Assembly: GCA_947176505.1 (NCBI GenBank)
Contig: CAMWQW010000030.1
Span: 1 to 40,686 of the forward strand
Origin: an uncultured Lachnospiraceae bacterium
Lineage (GTDB): Bacteria; Bacillota; Clostridia; Lachnospirales; Lachnospiraceae
Length of the DNA stretch: 40,686 nt
Direction of reading: 5' to 3'
A program made the translations under genes and the position numbers. Shown piece after piece: positions 1 to 6,351 of the stretch. Position 1 is the stretch's first letter; every line of letters starts with the position of its first letter. The notes under the pieces were generated by a model. It had not been told where the DNA came from, did no database searches, and saw nothing but the letters and a program-made list of their open reading frames with translations.

Positions 1-1
1 A

Positions 2-82
2 CAGAGGTATGCGTGTCCGTACAGAGAAGTTTCTGCGATTTTGACAGATATAGGTGTATCGGTCACACTATTGCATATTTAG
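2..82 (+). pseudogene. cotJC: 5' part of interrupted CotJC-like manganese catalase gene (starts before window)
   Basis: From base 2 the + strand reads QRYACPYREVSAILTDIG up to base 55, then leaves the family sequence (VSVTLLHI) and stops at 80-82. The first 18 residues match the conserved segment of CotJC/manganese-catalase spore coat proteins that precedes the metal-ligand motif TEELAHLEM. That motif is found at the other end of the window (40641 onward). The 5' start of the gene lies before base 1. In the host this fragment would encode a truncated protein lacking the metal-binding core. Identification is from recognised family sequence only, but perfect frame restoration across the two ends makes it strong. 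Confidence 0.85.
47..55. repeat. attL core of the ICE
   Basis: GATATAGGT is repeated exactly at 40632-40640. The preceding three bases are ACA here and ACG at the right end, so the likeness extends to 11 of 12 bases. Joining right-end element sequence to left-end element sequence at this core gives a 26-bp attP-like site. It has dyad symmetry at 9 of 13 base pairs, centred on the GG at 53-54, as expected for a serine recombinase crossover dinucleotide. The crossover position is an inference. Confidence 0.8.
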
Positions 83-1669
83 TATTTCCATTTTCATGAT
101 TTTTGTTATATAATTTTCATTTCTACCGTATGAACAAACAGTCATCCTTACGGCAAAAGGTAGACACCTCAAATACACATCTACTACATCATTTGATATT
201 ACCATCTTTTCAAGGATTTCTCTATAGAGTTCCTGATTGCTCTCATCAAAAGACATGATATCTTCAAGTGCTGTTATGTAGGATTCTGTTTCATTCGCTT
301 GTTTTGCCATGATTTTGTCATTTTCTATTGCTGTTTTTAAAGAATCTTCCAGCTCATCTATCTGCTTGTCATACCATGCTATCTGTTCTGCAAGGTCCTG
401 CTTGGACAAAATCCCTTCTAGCATACAGTCTATCATTTTTCGCTTTTTTTCATGTAACGCCTCAATATGCTCACGGATATGGACAGATTCCGGCATTGTG
501 GAGCCTTGGAGAGCCTTAATGTCGCTTATGATCTCCGAACGCAGCCTGTTGTAATTTACTTTAATATGCGAAATCAAGAATTTCATACAGGCGAGCAGCG
601 CTTTCTCATTGATGGATGAGTTATCACATCCTATGAGCTCTCCCTGCCGCTCCTTCCTTGTTCCATGGTTCGCCGCCTCATAGCATCGCCATGCCTTATA
701 TGTCAGACCACTTCTCAGTTTCTTTGTCCGACTCACATAATGGCAGCCACAGATGCCGCAGTACAGTTTTCCGCTGCACCAGTATCGGTTACTATGTTTC
801 AGCTTCTGTTCATTGGCAGGCGTCTTTTTTTTAAGTTCTTCCTGCGTGCGGATCCACAACTCCCTGTCAATGATTGGCTGATGATGTTCGTACAGATAGA
901 CCATCTCTTCTTCGCCCCGGTTGTATTTCTTATCATGCGTCAGATAGTTCGGGGTAAAGGTTTTCTTCTGACATAAATCGCCTACATATTTTTCATTCCT
1001 TAATACCCTTAGGATAACCGTATTTGACCAGCACTTTACCCGCTTAGGTCTCATACCCTCTTCAAGCAGTTCCCGGGCGATCACATGAGTGCCTTTTCCT
1101 TCAACAGTGTATTTGTGAAAAATGGCACGCACTACTGTAGCTTCTTCCTCATTGATGATGAGTTTTCCGTCTTTAACATAGTAGCCTAACAAATCTCGTC
1201 CAAATACGACGCCTTGTTCCATCCGTCTCTTCTGTCCCCATTTAACGCGCTCAGAAGTTTTTCGGCTTTCTTCCTGTGCAATACTCGCCATGATTGTCAG
1301 CCTTAGTTCGCCGTCACAATCTCTTGTGTCTATATTGTCAATTGTAAATATGACGCCAACACCCAAATCCTTCAGTTTTCGTGTATAAGATAGCGTATCT
1401 ACTGTATTTCTCGCAAAACGGCAGACTTCTTTTGTAAGGATCAGATCGATCTGACCGTGCATCGCTTCATCAATCATTGCATTGAATCCGGCACGTTTCT
1501 TTGTCTGTGTGCCGCTTATACCTTCATCATAATAGATATTGTCAAGGATCCAGTCTTCATGTGCGTTAATATACTCACTGAAATATCTGCGCTGGCTTGC
1601 CAGTGAATTGGTCTGATCATCCTTATCTGTTGATACACGGCAATAGGCAGCCACTTTTATTTTTTCCAT
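68..1669 (-). CDS. Large serine recombinase (ICE integrase/excisionase)
   Basis: Site-specific recombinase expected to integrate and excise the element by cutting attB/attP at a central dinucleotide and holding DNA through a phosphoserine. The chosen ATG at 1669 follows AGGAG with a 7-base gap; an upstream in-frame start would add 15 residues and lacks a good ribosome site. In the 533-residue protein the N-terminal resolvase domain has AAYCRVS with catalytic Ser13. A recombinase domain follows (about 165-290). A zinc ribbon comes next with paired Cys (CGICGCHY, then later Cys residues), then a coiled coil, and a C-terminal tail. Length and order fit the TnpX/TndX class. The stop codon is 13 bp from the attL core, typical of integrases next to their attachment site. 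A 51-residue gene lies 72 bp upstream and is probably co-transcribed. Confidence 0.95.
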   Translation of the reverse strand: MEKIKVAAYCRVSTDKDDQTNSLASQRRYFSEYINAHEDWILDNIYYDEGISGTQTKKRAGFNAMIDEAMHGQIDLILTKEVCRFARNTVDTLSYTRKLKDLGVGVIFTIDNIDTRDCDGELRLTIMASIAQEESRKTSERVKWGQKRRMEQGVVFGRDLLGYYVKDGKLIINEEEATVVRAIFHKYTVEGKGTHVIARELLEEGMRPKRVKCWSNTVILRVLRNEKYVGDLCQKKTFTPNYLTHDKKYNRGEEEMVYLYEHHQPIIDRELWIRTQEELKKKTPANEQKLKHSNRYWCSGKLYCGICGCHYVSRTKKLRSGLTYKAWRCYEAANHGTRKERQGELIGCDNSSINEKALLACMKFLISHIKVNYNRLRSEIISDIKALQGSTMPESVHIREHIEALHEKKRKMIDCMLEGILSKQDLAEQIAWYDKQIDELEDSLKTAIENDKIMAKQANETESYITALEDIMSFDESNQELYREILEKMVISNDVVDVYLRCLPFAVRMTVCSYGRNENYITKIMKMEILNMQ

Positions 1670-1741
1670 TGTCAATCTCCTTCTCAGGAAATGACACATC
1701 ACCATTTCTATCATAACAGATTGAAGTGGTGATGTGCAATG

Positions 1742-1897
1742 TCAGGCTATATTGATCAGGCGGTTAAGCTGCGCTCTTGTCAAAAGTTCCTGCCTGTATA
1801 ATTCTTTAAAGATTCCAAGTTTTAACTGGTTACAGAATAACTCTTCTTCTGATTCCGTCAGTCTGATAATTTGCTCCTGATTTGTTGTATCTGGCAT
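1742..1897 (-). CDS. Small SHOCT-like protein preceding the recombinase
   Basis: A 51-residue protein that starts MPDTTNQEQIIRLTESEEEL and ends RAQLNRLINIA. The ATG at 1897 is preceded by GGAGGTG with a 6-base gap, the strongest ribosome binding site nearby. The second half (GIFKELYRQELLTRAQLNRL) is a short helix-turn-helix-like pair of helices of the kind seen in SHOCT domains. Small SHOCT-type proteins just upstream of a serine recombinase are common in clostridial ICEs. It could help the recombinase choose direction (an excisionase-like role), but that is only inferred from position. It is too short for most gene finders and easily missed. Confidence 0.7.
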   Translation of the reverse strand: MPDTTNQEQIIRLTESEEELFCNQLKLGIFKELYRQELLTRAQLNRLINIA

Positions 1898-1981
1898 AAT
1901 ATTCACCTCCGATATCAATATATGTATGGATATGTTCGTCCTAGTATCTGGACAAAAAGAAAAGATACCTTGTTTGGGATC

Positions 1982-2722
1982 TTAGAATCGTTCATGTTCA
2001 TGTTTGTTCTTTTCTCTGTTCTTTTCTGCTAAGACCTCATTGATTGCCATTTGCGCTTTTTTCTCATTAAGCCGCTGCATGATGGATCTGCGTTCTGGTT
2101 CAGACGCTGCCTGCTTTGCCTGCGCCAAAATCCTGCTTCTGTCATATTGTACTGTCTTTTCACCTGTGATGGCGTCAACCTTTATCTTTTTTAGCAGTGT
2201 ATATGACGGCTGGTTCTTGGTATAATCAAGTTTATCCATTGGGAAAAAAGATCGGCAGCACATAACGGGAAAGGCTGTTTGTTCTGTTTTTGCCCGTTCG
2301 CTTAAGAAAATGTATATGATGTCTGTCTGATGAGCGTTTTGTAATAGATAATCCGCTTCAATACGCGAGATCTGATTTGATTTTTCCATGTATTTAAAAA
2401 TGATTTGGTTACTGTCTAATATATCTTCAAGTTTTTCTAAGTAATCCAGCCGAACATATATTTTATCGTAAAATCGACTACGCTTTATTAACTCTTCAGA
2501 AATATCGCCCTTTAATATCCTATCAAAAATCTTGCTTTTTCTATGTTCACTTTGCAATCCGGCAATATCTGTCAATTTGTGTAATCCCATTAGATGGTTT
2601 AAATCTGCTTTGTCAAATGTCAGCATGAATTGTACTATTTTTTGTTTCCTTGCTATCTCAAAAATATAGTATTTATCAAGAAGGGATTTATAATTTAATG
2701 CAATCTTCTGTAGTTTATCCAT
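1982..2722 (-). CDS. PBECR4-like nuclease-fold protein with shared C-terminal tail
   Basis: A 246-residue cytosolic protein. The N-terminal 180 residues (MDKLQKIALNYKSLLDKYY..., FDKADLNHLMGLHKLTDI) match my recollection of the PBECR4 family, one of the phage/ICE barnase-EndoU-colicin-RelE-like nuclease folds found in polyvalent proteins. A conserved H-L-x-G-L-H segment near residue 48 is a candidate active-site region. From residue 212 it carries the tail shared with six other proteins of this element (RSIMQRLNEKK... ending HERF). It stands alone, behind a GC-rich leader and a terminator-like hairpin, so its expression may be attenuated. Possible role: toxin or establishment factor delivered to recipients; this is inference. 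Confidence 0.7.
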   Translation of the reverse strand: MDKLQKIALNYKSLLDKYYIFEIARKQKIVQFMLTFDKADLNHLMGLHKLTDIAGLQSEHRKSKIFDRILKGDISEELIKRSRFYDKIYVRLDYLEKLEDILDSNQIIFKYMEKSNQISRIEADYLLQNAHQTDIIYIFLSERAKTEQTAFPVMCCRSFFPMDKLDYTKNQPSYTLLKKIKVDAITGEKTVQYDRSRILAQAKQAASEPERRSIMQRLNEKKAQMAINEVLAEKNREKNKHEHERF

Positions 2723-2744
2723 ATACTCTCTCCCTCATATATAG

Positions 2745-2775
2745 AAAAAGACTCTGTCATATGACGAGTCTTTTT
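2745..2775 (-). terminator. Terminator or attenuator hairpin before the PBECR4 gene
   Basis: AAAAAGACTC (2745-2754) is exactly complementary to GAGTCTTTTT (2766-2775), giving a stem with A-run and T-run flanks that could work on both strands. On the minus strand it lies 22 bases before the PBECR4 ATG and directly follows the GC-rich leader, so it would stop leader transcripts before the gene. Confidence 0.75.
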
Positions 2776-2777
2776 CT

Positions 2778-2935
2778 AGAGCATTTTCGTTCGGCATTAC
2801 TGCCTACCCCGGTGATGTGGTATCGCTGCACAACCCACGTGAGGCTCAACAGACAGGCGCGTACCGGTGCGCTGTATCTGAATCACAGCCTAGGCGGACA
2901 CTCTGGTTGCCCGTCGCTAATATTATAATACGCAA
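2778..2935 (-). ncRNA. Candidate structured RNA / leader upstream of PBECR4 gene
   Basis: This stretch of about 155 bases is much richer in G+C than its surroundings and has no convincing ORF. Read on the minus strand it starts beside TATAAT-like sequence (plus-strand ATTATAATA near 2921-2930) and ends in the hairpin at 2745-2775. Visible local pairings include GGCAGTAATGCC, the CAGCGC...GCGCCTG arm around ACCGGTAC, CAACC with GGTTG, and GTGG with CCAC. I do not recognise a known riboswitch or ribozyme core. It may be a regulatory leader or an independent small RNA. Confidence 0.45.
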
Positions 2936-3037
2936 TTTGCCTCTTTATGTCAATTTACTGTTATGTATTTCTTAATCCTCTTGGAGCAGCAGACATTCCA
3001 TATATTAATATCTGTTTCTCCCAAAAGACTATTCTTT

Positions 3038-3051
3038 ATGCGACGTCGCAT
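3038..3051. repeat. Dispersed palindrome, GACGTC centre
   Basis: Perfect 20-bp palindrome TTTATGCGACGTCGCATAAA at 3035-3054, the leftmost exact copy in the element, inside the noncoding stretch upstream of the PBECR4 leader. Confidence 0.9.
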
Positions 3052-3054
3052 AAA

Positions 3055-3476
3055 AATTTGTGCCGGCGGCTGCTGGTCAGCTCCACAGGTTACCCTCACA
3101 TACCCATTTCGCAATATGCTACTCTACCTCTCCCATTCCTATGGGTAGACTCCCCTCAAGTGTGTATCATTATCACCAGCATACATATCATTGCCGCATC
3201 AGTTACCAGCTGATGAGTTGATGCGTCATAGAACAGATCTCTTTCGCTCATTCTGTTTTTTTTATTGTAAATCAGACGTTTCAAAAGGTCAGAGTCATCG
3301 CGGATCCACTATGGAGCTCCATATATGCCGGACATTACCGGACTTTATGACGCAAATACTGTATTCTTACGCATATATGCGGCGTATTTATCAAGGACCG
3401 TTTAATATATAGAAAAGCCTTTATTGGCTGCTTCTACTACTGTAGATATCTAAATAACCTATCAGGCTGGCAAACT
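3055..3476. other. Noncoding stretch with several hairpins, no gene recognised
   Basis: No ORF here has a convincing ribosome site or family signature. Visible structure includes CTACC...CCCATTCCTATGGGTAG near 3121-3151 (nested inverted repeats) and GCATCA...TGATGC around 3196-3223. A weak minus-strand terminator (AGCC-AATAAA-GGCT then TTTTCT) lies at about 3411-3432, which would serve the gene ending at 3477. The density of hairpins suggests RNA structure or decayed sequence; nothing more can be said. Confidence 0.5.
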
Positions 3477-3668
3477 TTATTCACCTTTTATCGATAAGAT
3501 ATATGTTATTACATTGTAAACAGCTATTACTACTACAAAAACTACAAATGTTCTCACCCAGATACTATTAGAATTACAATTTTCGTAACTTCTTAACATC
3601 TCAACTGCTCCAAAGAAACCGTAAATTACTAGGCACCCCCACAACAATCTAAATAATATCTTAATCAT
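3477..3668 (-). CDS. Small two-helix membrane protein
   Basis: A 63-residue protein with two hydrophobic helices (about 5-25, ILFRLLWGCLVIYGFFGAV, and 38-58, VRTFVVFVVVIAVYNVITYI), so probably an inner membrane hairpin. Its ATG overlaps the end of the zinc-ribbon gene by 8 bases, which points to translational coupling and a joint role. I do not recognise the family. A weak terminator follows at about 3411-3432. Confidence 0.55.
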   Translation of the reverse strand: MIKILFRLLWGCLVIYGFFGAVEMLRSYENCNSNSIWVRTFVVFVVVIAVYNVITYILSIKGE

Positions 3669-3993
3669 TATTTCTTTCTCCTTCTAAATTTCTATCAATG
3701 TGCTTTATCACCCTATGTCCACAATTAGAGCAATATTTCATTTCATCTTTTAATACTCTATGGCATATTGGGCAGCTATACTTTCCATTTTCCTCTATCA
3801 TATAAATTGGATGCTCTCGTTTCTTAAGCTTCTCATTTTCACTACGCAAGTGTTCTGTGGCTGCCAATATCATCAGTTCCGCATCCGGCTCTGCATCTTT
3901 GCTATCCGTAATCGCGTTCCCTATCTCTTTGATTTTATTTTCAAAAAATAAAATGACCGAATCTATCTTATTCCATTTCGCTGCGTAATTCAT
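3661..3993 (-). CDS. Coiled-coil and zinc-ribbon protein of unknown function
   Basis: A 110-residue protein. A charged helical N-terminal part (residues 1-60, ending HLRSENEKLKKRE) precedes a zinc ribbon with CPIC and CSNC separated by 13 residues, followed by a short basic tail. AAAGGA stands 9 bases before the ATG. It overlaps the downstream small membrane protein gene by 8 bases. Such proteins often act as adaptors between nucleic acid or protein partners and the membrane; the specific role is unknown. Confidence 0.6.
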   Translation of the reverse strand: MNYAAKWNKIDSVILFFENKIKEIGNAITDSKDAEPDAELMILAATEHLRSENEKLKKREHPIYMIEENGKYSCPICHRVLKDEMKYCSNCGHRVIKHIDRNLEGERNND

Positions 3994-4174
3994 TTTGTGA
4001 TTCCTTTTTTCTTGTCTTCCGTTTCTTTTATCTTTATAATATTAATCAATCTACTGGAACTGTTTAATTTAATTGATGAAGGATTTTATGTATAAATATC
4101 TAAATTATATTGGCAAAGAAACCCTTGCTAGATTACTTAATTTGAAAAAATGTATCAAATAATGGAATCTTCCT

Positions 4175-4549
4175 TTATTCTATTGAAATATGTTTACTTC
4201 CTCCTAAATTTGGCATTTTCAATGATCTTCCTACACTTTTTTGTTCCGACATTTTAGCTAAAACTTCACCTTCAGTTACTTCAGAGTTAAAACCATAATA
4301 TTTCTCCGTTGCGTCCGGTAGATGTTTTTTCTTTGCCAAAGTACTGGCAGCACCATTAGGGACCTCAATGCCAAGATACATGCTTATGCTGCCTACAGCT
4401 TCCCTCTGGTACATTCTTCCATTTATGATCGCGCTGACATACTGTCTTGTCCATTTAAATTTATCTGCTATGTCATTCGTGTCCAGATCAGCATCTATCA
4501 TTGCCTTTTTGACCTGTTTTGACCAGTCTGAATAAATCACATCCTTCAT
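4175..4549 (-). CDS. Cro/CI-type helix-turn-helix DNA-binding protein
   Basis: 124 residues. Residues 5-60 form a Cro/CI-like HTH (DLDTNDIADKFKWTRQYVSA is the turn region, recognition helix about TRQYVSAIING). The C-terminal half is Lys/Ser-rich and without a recognised ligand or peptidase domain. AGGAG is 9 bases before the ATG, which overlaps the stop of the upstream membrane protein gene (ATGA), so the two are coupled. It faces a divergent CI-like gene at 5065, forming a two-regulator control region for the cargo or transfer genes; which promoter each binds is not known. Confidence 0.75.
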   Translation of the reverse strand: MKDVIYSDWSKQVKKAMIDADLDTNDIADKFKWTRQYVSAIINGRMYQREAVGSISMYLGIEVPNGAASTLAKKKHLPDATEKYYGFNSEVTEGEVLAKMSEQKSVGRSLKMPNLGGSKHISIE

Positions 4550-4755
4550 CTCATACTCTCCTTTTCGTCTTCAGTTTTCTTTTTTAATGATAATGAGTGC
4601 CAAAAATCACTCAGCTTTAAATACTGGATTAAAATATATGTGACCAAGATAAAAAATAAGGCACTAAGCAATATCGTCCCAAATGTATAAACATCAGAGA
4701 TAACAGCATCATTGATTTCAATCATAATGTTAAATATAATTCTCCCGCTTGACAT
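4546..4755 (-). CDS. Small single-pass membrane protein coupled to HTH gene
   Basis: 69 residues with one strong membrane helix (about 22-46, VYTFGTILLSALFFILVTYI) and a charged cytosolic tail (LKKKTEDEKESMR). The stop codon overlaps the start of the HTH gene. The start is uncertain because no clear ribosome binding site precedes the first ATG, and a second in-frame ATG lies 10 codons in. A membrane protein paired with an HTH regulator could pass a surface signal to it; this is inference. Confidence 0.5.
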   Translation of the reverse strand: MSSGRIIFNIMIEINDAVISDVYTFGTILLSALFFILVTYILIQYLKLSDFWHSLSLKKKTEDEKESMR

Positions 4756-4978
4756 AATCCGATTAATGGTCTTCTTTGCATTTGTATTTAATCCTTCATT
4801 TTTCTACAAATTTCATCAAAAACTATGACTTTACTTTGTAAATTAAAACGGCTACAATAAAATAGCGTATAGTATACCCAAGGAAAATTATCTCTGGCGG
4901 AAATGACAGTTTCCGTTTATTTTTGGTATGCTTCGCTATATTTTCAATTTTCTTATTCCTTTATATTTTAAAGTATAT

Positions 4979-5020
4979 TTGAAAATTTTCATAATGTCAA
5001 TAAAATATTAGAAAATTTTC
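4979..5020 (+). promoter_or_regulatory. Promoter with twin operator palindromes for the CI-like gene
   Basis: TTGAAA (4979-4984), 16 bases, TAAAAT (5001-5006) form a sigma-A-like promoter pointing to the gene at 5065. The palindrome GAAAATTTTC occurs at 4981-4990 and again at 5011-5020, each followed by ATA. Their 30-bp spacing is close to three helical turns, with one copy over the -35 and one at the expected transcription start. This is a classic layout for autorepression by a dimeric CI-like protein. The region 4756-4978 upstream holds no gene; promoters for the divergent gene pair should lie there but are not clear. Confidence 0.65.
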
Positions 5021-5064
5021 ATACGCATTATTACATTACAGCCAAATTTTGCTGGGAGTATATT

Positions 5065-5409
5065 ATGTCAATTGTTGAAAGAATTAAAAAAGAATGCGCG
5101 ATTAAAAACATTACAATAACTTTTCTTGAACGTGAAAATAAACTAAGCATAGGAGCAATTAGTAAATGGAACAACAGTAGTCCTACCGCAGAAAATTTAT
5201 ATAGAATTGCAAAATATTTAGATGTTTCTATGGAATACCTCATTACTGGAAAAGAAGAAAGGACTTCGTTTTCTGCAGATGAGCAGGAGTGGATTACATT
5301 ATATAAAGAACTTGCTGCTCGTGATTCAAATCTTGTAAAAGAAGGGAAAAACTGCATAGATGGGCTTTTAAAAGTTTATCAAATAGGTAAGGAGTCTAAT
5401 AAGCAATAA
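5065..5409 (+). CDS. CI-like transcriptional repressor
   Basis: 114 residues, the only clear plus-strand element gene besides the antisense RNA. The N-terminal 60 residues are a Cro/CI HTH (SIGAISKWNNSSPTAENLYR; then RIAKYLDVSMEYLITG, the usual end of this domain). The C-terminal part is a charged helix. GGGAG stands 7 bases before the ATG. The twin palindromic operators in its own promoter suggest autorepression. By analogy with other ICEs it may hold the element quiet; the target genes are not shown by sequence. Confidence 0.85.
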   Translation: MSIVERIKKECAIKNITITFLERENKLSIGAISKWNNSSPTAENLYRIAKYLDVSMEYLITGKEERTSFSADEQEWITLYKELAARDSNLVKEGKNCIDGLLKVYQIGKESNKQ

Positions 5410-5421
5410 TTTTAATCGTTT

Positions 5422-5469
5422 TTTTGTTATCACTCCAATAGTTCTAAGTTCATTGGAGCGATAACAAAA
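5422..5469. repeat. Long inverted repeat after the CI-like gene
   Basis: TTTTGTTATC-A-CTCCAAT (5422-5439) pairs with ATTGGAG-C-GATAACAAAA (5452-5469) apart from one central mismatch, around a 12-base loop. It lies between the convergent CI-like and lipoprotein genes. Neither strand has a T-run on the 3' side, so it is not a textbook intrinsic terminator, although it could still block convergent transcription. Confidence 0.6.
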
Positions 5470-5586
5470 GCTGTGAATACAGTATTAATAGTGCTGGGAA
5501 GCATTGCAATATATCTATTTACTTGTATTGCCGTATCGATTGTTTTCTCATTCATGTGTGCGCTTAAATTATCTTTTAAGTAATAC

Positions 5587-6348
5587 TCACCAAAGCCATG
5601 CCACCCTATCATAACTTTTCTCTGCTATCTCAAATTTAAGTAATTCATTTGAAATCCCATCAAAAATAAAATATACAAACATCTCATTTTCTTGAAAAGG
5701 AAATGAATACATAATACCCAATTCTTTATTACCATGGATATCCGAACCAAATATTTCCTGTTCAGGCTCATAATCCTTAATAGCATCTTTAACAGTTGTA
5801 TAATTCATTGTTTCGTCACTAAATCCGGCATAATATGCATTTCCCATTGATGCATTCTGCGCTCTGATACTATATACAATACAATCTTTTAACTCAACTG
5901 TCTCTGTTTTAAAATTTTCCACACAAATCATAAAATAGGGTTCTTCTTCTTTATAGAAACGAATACCGAGAGTTTCTCCTGCCGGTACAACAGATGATAT
6001 ATTATATTCAGCTTCATAGGTACATTCACTTTGCTCAACTACATTGGCAATTTCTGAAAATTTAGCTCCATATTGAAAAACCATATCATCAATTTGAACT
6101 AATCCACTATCCGGACTGGCAGACTTAATTATTTCCATACATTCAAACTTTACAGGCTCTGCAAATTGCTCTTCGTCCATTGATTTTTCAGCGCCTGAAC
6201 TATTTTCTTTATCAATGATAGAATCTACCTTCATACTAAAAACAGTATTATCACCTGTCTGTGCACCTACGTCAGATTCTTTTTTCCCACAGCCTGCCAG
6301 CAAAATACTTAATATTACCAGCGTTACAATTAATCTTCTAATTCTCAT
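5587..6348 (-). CDS. Surface lipoprotein of unknown function
   Basis: 253 residues. A lipoprotein signal peptide (MRIRRLIVTLVILSILLAGC) ends in the lipobox LAGC with Cys20, so the mature protein should be lipid-anchored outside the membrane. The mature part begins with an acidic linker, then a beta-rich domain (about 70-250) with alternating hydrophobic residues. No family is recognised. Only 3 bases separate it from the upstream DUF2726 membrane gene, so the two form one transcription unit under the promoter at 7822-7850. It may be an extracellular partner or sensor for that membrane protein. Confidence 0.7.
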   Translation of the reverse strand: MRIRRLIVTLVILSILLAGCGKKESDVGAQTGDNTVFSMKVDSIIDKENSSGAEKSMDEEQFAEPVKFECMEIIKSASPDSGLVQIDDMVFQYGAKFSEIANVVEQSECTYEAEYNISSVVPAGETLGIRFYKEEEPYFMICVENFKTETVELKDCIVYSIRAQNASMGNAYYAGFSDETMNYTTVKDAIKDYEPEQEIFGSDIHGNKELGIMYSFPFQENEMFVYFIFDGISNELLKFEIAEKSYDRVAWLW

Positions 6349-6351
6349 AGT

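Noticed and set aside
2..82. tRNA gene as integration target
   Set aside because: No tRNA-like sequence at either end; both flanks read as parts of a protein gene.
4090..4164. 25-28-codon plus-strand ORF (MYKYLNYIGKETLARLL...)
   Set aside because: No ribosome site or promoter, and no family signature. It could be a remnant but is not supported.
5430..5612. 60-codon minus-strand ORF after the lipoprotein gene
   Set aside because: It overlaps the lipoprotein stop, runs through the long inverted repeat at 5422-5469 and has no ribosome site.
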